Assembly (NCBI GenBank): GCA_003661825.1
Contig: QMWW01000081.1
Span: 1-5,514 of the forward strand
Reading direction: 5' to 3'
DNA: 5,514 nucleotides
Origin: Thermoprotei archaeon
GTDB taxonomy: Archaea > Thermoproteota > Thermoprotei_A > Sulfolobales > Desulfurococcaceae
Under the pieces are notes generated by a model. The model was given only the letters and a program-made list of their open reading frames with translations. It searched no databases and was not told the DNA's origin. Position numbers and translations under genes: made by a program. This document shows positions 1 through 5,086 of the stretch, one piece after another (within the stretch, counting starts at the first letter, position 1; each line of letters starts with the position of its first letter).

Positions 1-243
1 CTCATCTATTATCTTAGCTATATTTCTACCCGCCTTGTAAACAGGGCAATCTTCCTTGTGGTTGCAATCTACGGTAGCTACCTTTATGACGAGGGCAGTA
101 GCCTCATTTATTAGTTGTTGCATGAGGGCCTGTAAGCGTGCTTGTTCGGGAGATATGGTTTCTGGTTTTTGGTATATGGAAACTCTTTCTTCCTTTTCTT
201 CTTTCTTAGTTGTCCTTCTTCTTCGTTTAGAAGAGGAAGACAT
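1..243 (-). CDS. Partial hypothetical protein, basic tail plus CxHxxxC motif
   Basis: The frame reads leftward from ATG at 243-241 and stays open for 81 codons to the window edge, so the C-terminus is missing. I do not recognise the family. The N-terminus is low-complexity and highly charged (MSSSSKRRRRTTKKEEKEER), the sort of disordered basic tail often seen in nucleic-acid-binding or virion proteins. Residues 31-58 look helical. Next comes C60-x-H62-x3-C66 (DCNHKEDCPVYK), which could be part of a metal site whose remaining ligands lie outside the window. The start is supported by GGTGA at 250-246 and GGAG just upstream. The gene begins 11 nt after the stop of the 364-residue protein and looks like the third gene of one leftward operon. 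Coding status is fairly certain from the start site, operon spacing and uninterrupted frame; the function is unknown. Confidence 0.75.
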   Translation of the reverse strand, partial: MSSSSKRRRRTTKKEEKEERVSIYQKPETISPEQARLQALMQQLINEATALVIKVATVDCNHKEDCPVYKAGRNIAKIIDE

Positions 244-256
244 ATTCACCACTCCT
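244..256 (-). promoter_or_regulatory. Shine-Dalgarno site of the partial gene
   Basis: Read leftward this is GGAGTGGTGAAT directly before the ATG at 243. It contains both GGAG and GGTGA, good complements to the CACCUC end of archaeal 16S rRNA. It fixes the start of the truncated gene and overlaps the stop codon (257-255) of the gene before it, which fits translation within one polycistronic message. Confidence 0.7.
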
Positions 257-1349
257 ACACGATTCTAGATATTTCTTCAATTATTGTAGGATCACATCCC
301 ATATTAATATATTTCTTCTTGATATCCTCCTCGGACAATACCCCCTTCCAATACTTCCACTTTTTATGCCCCTTATATTTGAAGTAATATAATTCCCTTG
401 CAAACGAATAGTAGGCCATTTTCACAGAGCCGAAGATACCGTGCCTATCCAAGATCTGCTTTACGTCTTTATATATCCTGCCAAGTATAGCTACATGCCC
501 AGAGCCTTTGTAGTGGAACTTATCCACTCTTTGGAGGAAGAAGGTGGCTTGCCACTCTGGTTTTACACGCTCTTTGAACTCTTTTATGCGGTTGTACAGC
601 TCTTGGGCAAGCTCTTTTTTCAGATATTGTGTAAGCTCTTTCTTCAGGAATGGGCCTGTAGGAGATACACGGGCATATCCCACTCTTGCATAGTTCACAT
701 GGCACTCATACACATTTACGGTCTTTAGGGTGTCATAGGTCTTCCAGTCCCTAGGATTACGTATGTTGAAGGTAGTTTTTGAAGATCTTTTCGGGAGGAC
801 TTTTGATATGTCCACTACAGCGAAGCCTACATACGCTGCCCTAATAATCTTCCCTTCGACAAGTGATAATGTCTCGAACATGGCTTCAGTATATTTATCC
901 CTTACACCATACTTTACCATGTAGTCCTTTAGAGTATTAAGATGGAATAGTAATTGCGAGCCGAAGTGTCTCTCTATACCGTAGGCTTTATCTGTGGATT
1001 TGTATCTTGCAGTCCAGACTACACGTTCTAGATGTGTTACGCCTATCTCGGGAGGGTCTACTATCCCCTCCCCATACTTGGTTCTGCCAACAACAAGCTT
1101 TTGAACCTTCTTAATCGGTATTGTCGTGTAATTAAAGAAGTTTGGAGGGGACTGTTCCATAAGGTTAGGCTCAAAGTGCAAATTGAAAGTTAGGAAGAGG
1201 TCTAAAAGAAACCTGAAAGCAATATTAAACCCTATGCTCTGGTAAATCCTTGGAAGAATCGCTTTCCACCTATAATAGACTAGTGGGATGTTTTCTGGTG
1301 TGCCCAAGGCCCATTGGTACTTCCTTACCCACTTTCCTATATCGGCCAT
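255..1349 (-). CDS. Hypothetical 364-residue protein with shared C-terminal domain
   Basis: A large intact gene I do not recognise. Residues 1-60 are rich in aromatic residues and include a hydrophobic stretch at about 38-58 (FNIAFRFLLDLFLTF), which could be a membrane-associated or buried helix. The middle (about 75-225) mixes strands and helices without a known motif. Residues 235-263 form a charged helical segment with an eight-residue tandem duplication (LKKELTQY, LKKELAQE). Residues 291-364 form a domain (ILDRHGIFG, then YYSFAREL, then GCDPTIIEEI) that matches residues 46-115 of the 121-residue protein encoded at 2498-2863. The start is supported by GGGGAGGGG four nt upstream. The gene lies 13 nt after the first glycosyltransferase gene and is probably cotranscribed with it. 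A virion or assembly role is possible, but only from context; a glycosylation-linked partner is another option. Confidence 0.85.
   Translation of the reverse strand: MADIGKWVRKYQWALGTPENIPLVYYRWKAILPRIYQSIGFNIAFRFLLDLFLTFNLHFEPNLMEQSPPNFFNYTTIPIKKVQKLVVGRTKYGEGIVDPPEIGVTHLERVVWTARYKSTDKAYGIERHFGSQLLFHLNTLKDYMVKYGVRDKYTEAMFETLSLVEGKIIRAAYVGFAVVDISKVLPKRSSKTTFNIRNPRDWKTYDTLKTVNVYECHVNYARVGYARVSPTGPFLKKELTQYLKKELAQELYNRIKEFKERVKPEWQATFFLQRVDKFHYKGSGHVAILGRIYKDVKQILDRHGIFGSVKMAYYSFARELYYFKYKGHKKWKYWKGVLSEEDIKKKYINMGCDPTIIEEISRIV
609..647 (-). repeat. Internal 24-nt tandem repeat in the 364-residue gene
   Basis: The plus-strand 15-mers AAGCTCTTTTTTCAG (609-623) and AAGCTCTTTCTTCAG (633-647) differ at one base and are offset by exactly 24 nt, or eight codons. 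They encode the adjacent peptides LKKELTQY and LKKELAQE in a predicted charged helix. The pattern suggests a small in-frame duplication that lengthened the helix by about two turns, just upstream of the shared C-terminal domain. Confidence 0.65.
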
Positions 1350-1352
1350 AAA

Positions 1353-1361
1353 CCCCTCCCC
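1353..1361 (-). promoter_or_regulatory. Purine-rich ribosome binding site of the 364-residue gene
   Basis: Read leftward this is GGGGAGGGG, then TTT and the ATG at 1349. It fills most of the 13-nt spacer between the glycosyltransferase stop (1365-1363) and this start, which argues for translational coupling in one transcript and supports the assigned start. Confidence 0.65.
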
Positions 1362-1362
1362 A

Positions 1363-2400
1363 TTATTTAATGTGTAGGTGTCTCAAAAGGGCAATATACT
1401 TTTTGCGATAGTCCCATTTCTCGGCATGCTCGTGGGCCTGAGCACAGTAATTCTCATATTCTTCTCGGGACTCAAAATAGGTATCTATCGCATACTTTAT
1501 CATGTCCGCTAACCATTCGGGATCATATAAATGAAATACCCAATATTGCCCTGATTGAGGCCTTACGAGCTTTCTCTCGAAGTAGTTGAACACGAAGTTG
1601 AACTCCTTTGAGGAGAATTCTGATAATGGTGGAAACCATGCGTGTATTACTGGCGTCCCTATTGCGTTAGCCTCTAGGACGGGAAGGCCAAATCCCTCGC
1701 ATACCGAGGGGAATATCAGATAGTCTACACTAGCCATTAATCGTAACACGTTTATGTATGGTAGTGCTCCGAACTTCGATAATGTTACTACATATGGTTT
1801 TCTTTGTAGCTCAGGGGGCATCTTGTCCGTGTGTATGATTACCTTGAACTTGCCGTGATGTGTTTGGTTCACCATGTCTAGTGCCTTTACCAATAATGGA
1901 AATCCCTTCCTAGGATCGTTCCTAGCGTTTACTAGTAATATGCATTTATCCTTGTACTTCTCATGTAGAACCTTTTTCATTGCCTCCTTTTTCTCATAGA
2001 TCTTCTTGCACAGTTCATAGTCTATAGCATGGTGTACTACGTCTATTACCCTCATCCCCACGCTTGTAAGGCACTCCTTTGTAAAGAACGAGTTGGCAAT
2101 GATATCTAGACGCATTAGGTTATCATCTATATGTGGTGAGAGTATTGGGACTCCCTCTATCGTTACATATATGGCCTTTGGCTTGGGCGTCATCAGATAG
2201 ACATAGGCTAACTCATGCAACATCTCAGGAAGGGCCAACTTGAACCACAGAATGGCCTCTACATCCCTATTTCGTGCGTCTCTCAAGGTTATATAGTTCT
2301 TCAGGACTACTACTCTATCCTTTTCCTCTATAGCCCTCCTTATTAAATGGACTTGGTTCATTACGGATGTGGCAATAAAGGGACTAAATAATATTACCAT
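1363..2400 (-). CDS. GT4-family glycosyltransferase (GT-B fold), canonical
   Basis: Predicted retaining glycosyltransferase that moves a sugar from a nucleotide-sugar donor to an unidentified acceptor in the cytoplasm. The 345-residue length fits a compact GT-B enzyme. Residues 1-130 form the acceptor-side Rossmann domain, with a typical ANSFFTKECLTSVG segment at about 102-115 and VVHHAID at about 121-127. The donor domain starts near residue 153 with LLVNARNDPRKGFPLLVKAL; R160 and K165 match the conserved Arg and Lys that contact donor phosphates. The EX7E motif is intact: EGFGLPVLEA gives E235 and E243. The start at 2400 has only a weak GTGAG site upstream. It heads a leftward operon with the 364-residue protein. 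Virus-encoded GT4 enzymes of hyperthermophilic archaea are often suspected of glycosylating capsid or host surface proteins; that target is inference here. Confidence 0.92.
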   Translation of the reverse strand: MVILFSPFIATSVMNQVHLIRRAIEEKDRVVVLKNYITLRDARNRDVEAILWFKLALPEMLHELAYVYLMTPKPKAIYVTIEGVPILSPHIDDNLMRLDIIANSFFTKECLTSVGMRVIDVVHHAIDYELCKKIYEKKEAMKKVLHEKYKDKCILLVNARNDPRKGFPLLVKALDMVNQTHHGKFKVIIHTDKMPPELQRKPYVVTLSKFGALPYINVLRLMASVDYLIFPSVCEGFGLPVLEANAIGTPVIHAWFPPLSEFSSKEFNFVFNYFERKLVRPQSGQYWVFHLYDPEWLADMIKYAIDTYFESREEYENYCAQAHEHAEKWDYRKKYIALLRHLHIK

Positions 2401-2403
2401 CTT

Positions 2404-2443
2404 CTCACACGTAATGAATTAGAAATCGAAAATAAAAAAATAA
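2404..2443 (-). promoter_or_regulatory. T-rich promoter or terminator before glycosyltransferase 1
   Basis: Read leftward the gap after the 121-residue gene contains TTATTTTTTTATTTTCG (2442-2426), including a T7 run (2440-2434), and then a weak GTGAG at 2408-2404 before ATG 2400. The T-rich block is about 26 nt upstream of a start point near 2408, so it could act as a TATA-like box. It is also a fair archaeal T-tract terminator for the 121-residue gene. Sequence alone cannot separate the two roles. Confidence 0.4.
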
Positions 2444-2497
2444 CTCAAGTTAAGTACGCTTTACCGTGTTCATTACCCGTAGTAGTATTTAGGACGT

Positions 2498-2863
2498 TTA
2501 GTAAGCAACTGCACCTATTACTGCCTGTATTATTTCATCTAATATTACTGGGTCTAGTCCAGCTTCTACGAACTTGGCTTTCTCGCAAGTAGCGTACTTG
2601 CGTAGAGCTAACCCTGAGTTGCGACCTTTTGCTCTAAATAGTGCCCTTGCGAAGTTCAGATAGGGAATTCTGAAGTTGCCGAATATTCCATGACTATCGA
2701 GTATCCCTCTTACCTTAATCTCCATGTCGGTTAATAGGCTTTGGTATTGCTTTTGGTCGTCTACCATAGCACTCTTTCTAGCCTCGAATTTGCTCCTTAC
2801 TACATCAGGTATTACTGCAAGGTCGTAGTTCCTTACCCTTTTATCATGTGTTCGATATGGCAT
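2498..2863 (-). CDS. Hypothetical 121-residue protein with ILDxHGIFG domain
   Basis: A small intact gene of unknown function. The N-terminal 45 residues are charged and probably helical (VVRSKFEARKSAMVDDQKQY). Residues 46-115 align with the C-terminal domain of the 364-residue protein. Over 51-75, 14 of 25 positions are identical (V, ILD, HGIFG, Y, FAR, L), followed by a variable basic stretch with a net gap of about four residues, then GLDPVILDEIIQAV against GCDPTIIEEISRIV. The domain therefore occurs both free-standing and fused. No Shine-Dalgarno is visible. A TATA-like AT block about 25 nt upstream of the ATG suggests a leaderless transcript. It is divergent from the small-protein and glycosyltransferase 2 operon across an 86-bp gap with a strong palindrome. 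Structural, DNA-binding or adaptor roles are all open. Confidence 0.85.
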   Translation of the reverse strand: MPYRTHDKRVRNYDLAVIPDVVRSKFEARKSAMVDDQKQYQSLLTDMEIKVRGILDSHGIFGNFRIPYLNFARALFRAKGRNSGLALRKYATCEKAKFVEAGLDPVILDEIIQAVIGAVAY

Positions 2864-2880
2864 ACGTGCTTAAAGAGTAC

Positions 2881-2893
2881 AAAAATAAATAAA
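2881..2893 (-). promoter_or_regulatory. TATA-like box for the 121-residue gene
   Basis: Read leftward this is ATTTATTTATTTT, centred about 25 nt before the ATG at 2863. That is the usual archaeal TATA-to-start distance, so the message would begin at or very near the start codon. The lack of a Shine-Dalgarno sequence upstream of the ATG agrees with a leaderless transcript. Confidence 0.5.
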
Positions 2894-2903
2894 TCCAAGA
2901 TCA

Positions 2904-2941
2904 CTAACTATATACTTACTATATAGTAAGTATATGGTTGG
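2904..2941. promoter_or_regulatory. Long palindromic operator in the divergent promoter
   Basis: Positions 2910-2935 form a perfect 26-bp palindrome, each arm being ATATACTTACTAT, centred at 2922.5. Counting two T/G mismatches, symmetry extends to 2904-2941. The centre contains TATATA about 27 nt upstream of ATG 2950, so the site covers the likely TATA box of the plus-strand operon and lies about 47 nt upstream of the first base of the divergent 121-residue gene. A dimeric regulator bound here could control both directions. The outer TATAC/GTATA half-sites recur at 4771-4793, 4805-4817 and 5065-5086. A cruciform or RNA hairpin is less likely, since most of the palindrome lies upstream of the expected transcript start. 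Confidence 0.65.
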
Positions 2942-2949
2942 GGGATAGT

Positions 2950-3216
2950 ATGGTGTTACACGATAATTATACAAATGTTATTGCTATTGAGGGGGTAGCT
3001 AAGGAGACTGATGAACAGATTATTAATAAAATACTTTACGAGGAAGAACTCAGGAAACGAAAGTTAGAAGCCTTGAATATTGCAAGAAGAGCATTAAGGT
3101 ACATTACAGGCTATCTTACCGACTACACGATCGAGACTTCACAAGAGGTTACTAAGGACTACGTCCGTATCGAGGCTAAAATCTATTTCAAGCCTCCTGA
3201 GGGTATGGAGGGATAG
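2950..3216 (+). CDS. Hypothetical 88-residue protein, first in glycosyltransferase 2 operon
   Basis: Unrecognised small protein. The ATG at 2950 is preferred over TTG at 2938 because TTG 2938 lies inside the extended palindrome, whereas ATG 2950 is preceded by GGGGG (2940-2944) and sits about 27 nt downstream of the TATATA centre, as for a near-leaderless transcript. The longer choice would add only four residues. The sequence suggests a helix at about residues 17-51 (EEELRKRKLEALNIARRALRYI) followed by strands ending in VRIEAKIYFKPPEG, with no metal or nucleotide motif. Its stop lies three nt before the glycosyltransferase 2 start, and GGAGGGAT of the next ribosome binding site overlaps its last codons, so the two genes are very likely cotranscribed and coupled. 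Function unknown; an accessory partner of the glycosyltransferase is only a guess. Confidence 0.8.
   Translation: MVLHDNYTNVIAIEGVAKETDEQIINKILYEEELRKRKLEALNIARRALRYITGYLTDYTIETSQEVTKDYVRIEAKIYFKPPEGMEG
3207..3214 (+). promoter_or_regulatory. Shine-Dalgarno site of glycosyltransferase 2
   Basis: GGAGGGAT ends five nt before ATG 3220 and overlaps the final codons and stop of the upstream small gene. It supports both the start choice and translational coupling. Confidence 0.65.
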
Positions 3217-3219
3217 CTT

Positions 3220-4272
3220 ATGATTATCTATGTATATCCGAAGTGGCATACTGTTTCATTTACTGTTATTGCCCAGAAACATATTCAGTACCTCAGGAAT
3301 CACTATAAGATTAATGAACTCGATGAGAAAGAGGTAGATAAGCTGAACAATATGAAGCATACTGATACTATTATTTTGCACCCTCTCTTCGAGATTACTA
3401 AATTGCGATATAATGTTTTAACATCAGTTCGGTCTAAGTGTGATACTCTTGTGTGCTTTGAAGTGGCCGATACGGATCGTATAAGTAATAAAGCGGTAGA
3501 CTTTGCTAATAAGTGTGATTTGATCATAGTCCCTTCTACTTTTGCTAAGTATGCTTTTGTCTCTTCTGGTGTGAAGAGTGCTGTTGAGGTTGTGCCTCAC
3601 GGTATATCTCCCGTATTTACGGGTAGTAAAGTAGAGCCTACTGATGAGGAGCTGAAGGAGCTTAAGGACATTAAGGAGGACAAGCACCTCATCTATGTCC
3701 TATACTTCCTTTGGCACTCGGGATTTCGTAAGGGGGCGGACATAGTCTATCGGGTTATGAGGGAGATACAGAAAAAGTACGATAATGTTTACTTGGTAGT
3801 AAAGCGAGGGAGAATAGAAGACCCATATATGGCCTTACTACGAAGGTTGAAACTTTACGAAGTTTCGAGATGGTTACCTGAGAGGGAGCTAGTGGCCCTT
3901 TATGATATGTGTGATATTTGCTTAGTGCCCTCTAGAGGGGGAGGGTTTGAGGTAAACGCTATCGAGGCCCTAGCTAGGGGATTGATCACTTTTGTACCTA
4001 GATGGGGGGCGTTCATAGACTACATAAACTTCCCGATACCCATAGAGATAGAGACGTTTGAAAAAGTCTTTAAGGACAACCCAATACATGTGGGACTTGG
4101 GTGTAGGCCGTCCTCACGAGACCTGTATAAGAAAATGATAGTAGTGCTAAACCATCTGGAGAGTTTCAAGGATATATTCGAGTGTAAGAAGAAGGCAATA
4201 CAGGTAGAGTATTCTTGGGAAAGGGTTTGCGAAAAACTAAGGGCTGTTTTTGAGGAGTATGATATCAGGTAG
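3220..4272 (+). CDS. GT4-like glycosyltransferase with altered EX7E motif
   Basis: Predicted GT-B fold glycosyltransferase of 350 residues. The N-terminal half ends with the family-typical segment DLIIVPSTFAKYAFVSSG (about 100-117) and VVPHGISPVF (about 124-133). The donor domain shows LWHSGFRKGADI (164-175) with R170 and K171 near the donor-phosphate positions, then PSRGGGFEVNAIEALARG (237-254). Aligned to EX7E, the second glutamate is E249 but the first position is G241; a glutamate appears three positions later, at E244. The C-terminal SWERVCEKL (332-340) is also typical of GT4 enzymes. Similarity to glycosyltransferase 1 is low outside these motifs, so the two are not a recent duplication and may act on different sugars or acceptors. 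It is the second gene of a plus-strand operon and meets the ribbon-helix-helix gene tail to tail. Whether the altered motif changes activity cannot be told from sequence. Confidence 0.9.
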   Translation: MIIYVYPKWHTVSFTVIAQKHIQYLRNHYKINELDEKEVDKLNNMKHTDTIILHPLFEITKLRYNVLTSVRSKCDTLVCFEVADTDRISNKAVDFANKCDLIIVPSTFAKYAFVSSGVKSAVEVVPHGISPVFTGSKVEPTDEELKELKDIKEDKHLIYVLYFLWHSGFRKGADIVYRVMREIQKKYDNVYLVVKRGRIEDPYMALLRRLKLYEVSRWLPERELVALYDMCDICLVPSRGGGFEVNAIEALARGLITFVPRWGAFIDYINFPIPIEIETFEKVFKDNPIHVGLGCRPSSRDLYKKMIVVLNHLESFKDIFECKKKAIQVEYSWERVCEKLRAVFEEYDIR

Positions 4273-4274
4273 AT

Positions 4275-4712
4275 TCATTTTAAACAACGGAAGAAAATGT
4301 CCCGAACAATATCGTTTAAGGGGAATAAATATTTGTTTAATTTTGTCTTCTCGTATAAGTCCATGAATTGTAAAATCTTTTCTTGCTCCTCAGGGGTAAC
4401 TATTTTCATTCGTTCTCTCAGTAGTCTAATGTTCCTCAGGAAGGACTCCCTATATCGTTTTAAGTCTTCTAAATCGTTTTTTATAGCAATCCTATATTCA
4501 GCATAAGATAGCATTAATCTCCATGCATACCACATTCCCCTAGAGTGCCTCTTTCCCTTTAAGAATGGCTGTCCTCCGACATCTCTCATTTGGGCCATAT
4601 AAACATTAAAAGCCTTTTCTACTATGACATGCATAGGTACTTCTTCTAACTTAGCCTGAAAGGCAATTTTCTGCTTTATAATTTCAGGAACTTTGATCGT
4701 GCTCCATTTCAT
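4275..4712 (-). CDS. Ribbon-helix-helix protein with long helical extension
   Basis: Likely DNA-binding regulator of 145 residues. Residues 1-42 fit a ribbon-helix-helix domain: a short strand (WSTIKVPEIIK) that would dimerise and contact the major groove, helix 1 (about 9-22) and helix 2 (about 27-41, HVIVEKAFNVYMAQ). Residues 47-60 are basic (LKGKRHSRG). Residues 61-145 are predicted helical with heavy charge (LEDLKRYRESFLRNIRLLRERM, about 81-102) and may oligomerise or sense a signal. Most small archaeal viral ribbon-helix-helix repressors are much shorter, so the extension is notable. The start at 4712 is well supported by GGTGATT. The gene is divergent from the membrane protein gene and convergent with glycosyltransferase 2, with a 2-bp gap. 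It is a natural candidate to bind the TATAC/GTATA palindromes next to it, but this is inference. No adjacent toxin gene is recognisable. Confidence 0.8.
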   Translation of the reverse strand: MKWSTIKVPEIIKQKIAFQAKLEEVPMHVIVEKAFNVYMAQMRDVGGQPFLKGKRHSRGMWYAWRLMLSYAEYRIAIKNDLEDLKRYRESFLRNIRLLRERMKIVTPEEQEKILQFMDLYEKTKLNKYLFPLNDIVRDIFFRCLK

Positions 4713-4714
4713 TT

Positions 4715-4752
4715 AATCACCAGTATAATATACGCATACACCCTATATAAAG
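4715..4752 (-). promoter_or_regulatory. Promoter and Shine-Dalgarno of the ribbon-helix-helix gene
   Basis: Read leftward, CTTTATATAGGG (4752-4741) is a good archaeal TATA box. A transcript starting about 25 nt downstream, near 4722, would carry a leader of roughly 10 nt that includes GGTGATT (4721-4715), a strong Shine-Dalgarno just before ATG 4712. Between them lies the symmetric GTATATTATAC (4732-4722), which overlaps the expected start point and could be a further half-site pair for autoregulation. Confidence 0.55.
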
Positions 4753-4769
4753 TTTACTACGTTAACTTA

Positions 4770-4826
4770 ATATACTTTAGAATATATAGTATATATTGGG
4801 GTCATATACATAGTATATGTTGGGGG
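4770..4826 (+). promoter_or_regulatory. Repeated operator-like region before the membrane protein gene
   Basis: Two inverted repeats and one direct repeat overlap here. ATATACT (4770-4776) pairs with AGTATAT (4788-4794), with partial symmetry between. CATATAC (4803-4809) and GTATATG (4813-4819) form a perfect inverted repeat around ATA. ATAGTATATATTGGGG (4786-4801) recurs 24 bp later as ATAGTATATGTTGGGGG (4810-4826). TATA-like sequence occurs around 4782-4796 and again at 4804-4808. The second G run ends seven nt before ATG 4834 and could also serve as a ribosome binding site. Confidence 0.55.
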
Positions 4827-4833
4827 TAGGAAT

Positions 4834-5058
4834 ATGAGAAGGGTGTTCATAAAGATGTTCTTGAAAACCATGTGGTTTAAAGTAGCCCTAGTACTTACTC
4901 TAGTGGACATCGTACTGTGGCTTATTTTCGTTAGGATGAGTTGCTACAAACACCCTACGGTACATGGTATCATATGTTACATAGCTATTTCATTGCCTTT
5001 CTGGATACTGTGGCTCATCATTATGGGGATTGTAGAGGTTGCAGAGAACTTACCGTAA
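4834..5058 (+). CDS. Small two-helix membrane protein
   Basis: A 74-residue protein with two clear hydrophobic segments. Helix 1 spans about residues 14-33 (WFKVALVLTLVDIVLWLIFV) and helix 2 about 46-67 (including IAISLPFWILWLII). The N-terminus (MRRVFIKMFLKTM) is strongly basic, so by the positive-inside rule both ends probably face the cytoplasm, with a short loop (RMSCYKHPTVHG) outside. There is no cleavable signal peptide or lipobox. The start is preceded by TTGGGGGTAGG and an operator-like region shared with two other plus-strand genes. Small two-helix membrane proteins are common in archaeal viruses and plasmids with varied or unknown roles, including virion envelope, egress and exclusion functions; none can be assigned here. 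It is divergent from the ribbon-helix-helix gene, which may control it. Confidence 0.8.
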   Translation: MRRVFIKMFLKTMWFKVALVLTLVDIVLWLIFVRMSCYKHPTVHGIICYIAISLPFWILWLIIMGIVEVAENLP

Positions 5059-5064
5059 CTAATA

Positions 5065-5086
5065 TATACTTAATTAATTATGTATA
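5065..5086 (+). promoter_or_regulatory. Palindromic promoter element of the 53-residue gene
   Basis: A 22-bp palindrome with one mismatched pair: TATAC (5065-5069) opposite GTATA (5082-5086), with TAATT/AATTA at the core, centred at 5075.5. The centre is about 26 nt upstream of ATG 5101, at TATA-box distance. It is followed at once by CT and a G6 run (5089-5094). The layout matches the elements before 2950 and 4834. Confidence 0.55.

Noticed and set aside
56..387. Plus-strand open frames at 56-268 and 142-387
   Set aside because: They overlap the better supported minus-strand genes (partial gene and end of the 364-residue gene), have no ribosome binding site and translate to low-complexity Ser/Phe-rich sequence typical of antisense shadow.
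441..728. Open frames at 441-728 (+) and 520-705 (-) inside the 364-residue gene
   Set aside because: Both lie within a longer gene that has a good start site and a domain conserved in a second gene.
2411..2476. Inverted repeat GTAATGAA / TTCATTAC before glycosyltransferase 1
   Set aside because: The arms are only 8 bp with a 50-nt spacer in AT-rich DNA, easily expected by chance, and do not match the other operator half-sites.
2938..2949. TTG start at 2938 for the small lead gene
   Set aside because: It lies inside the extended palindrome, whereas ATG 2950 follows a G run and is at the right distance from the TATA-like centre. Only four residues are at stake.
3303..3687. Minus-strand frames inside glycosyltransferase 2
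   Set aside because: Antisense to a gene with clear GT4 motifs; no promoter or ribosome binding site.
4297..4506. Plus-strand frame antisense to the ribbon-helix-helix gene
   Set aside because: Composition is Ser/Phe-rich shadow sequence, and the opposite strand has a strong GGTGATT start and a recognisable fold.
4275..5058. Toxin-antitoxin pair formed by the ribbon-helix-helix and membrane proteins
   Set aside because: The genes are divergent rather than co-operonic, the regulator is much longer than typical antitoxins, and the membrane protein has two helices rather than the usual single-helix toxin form. A regulator and target relation is simpler.
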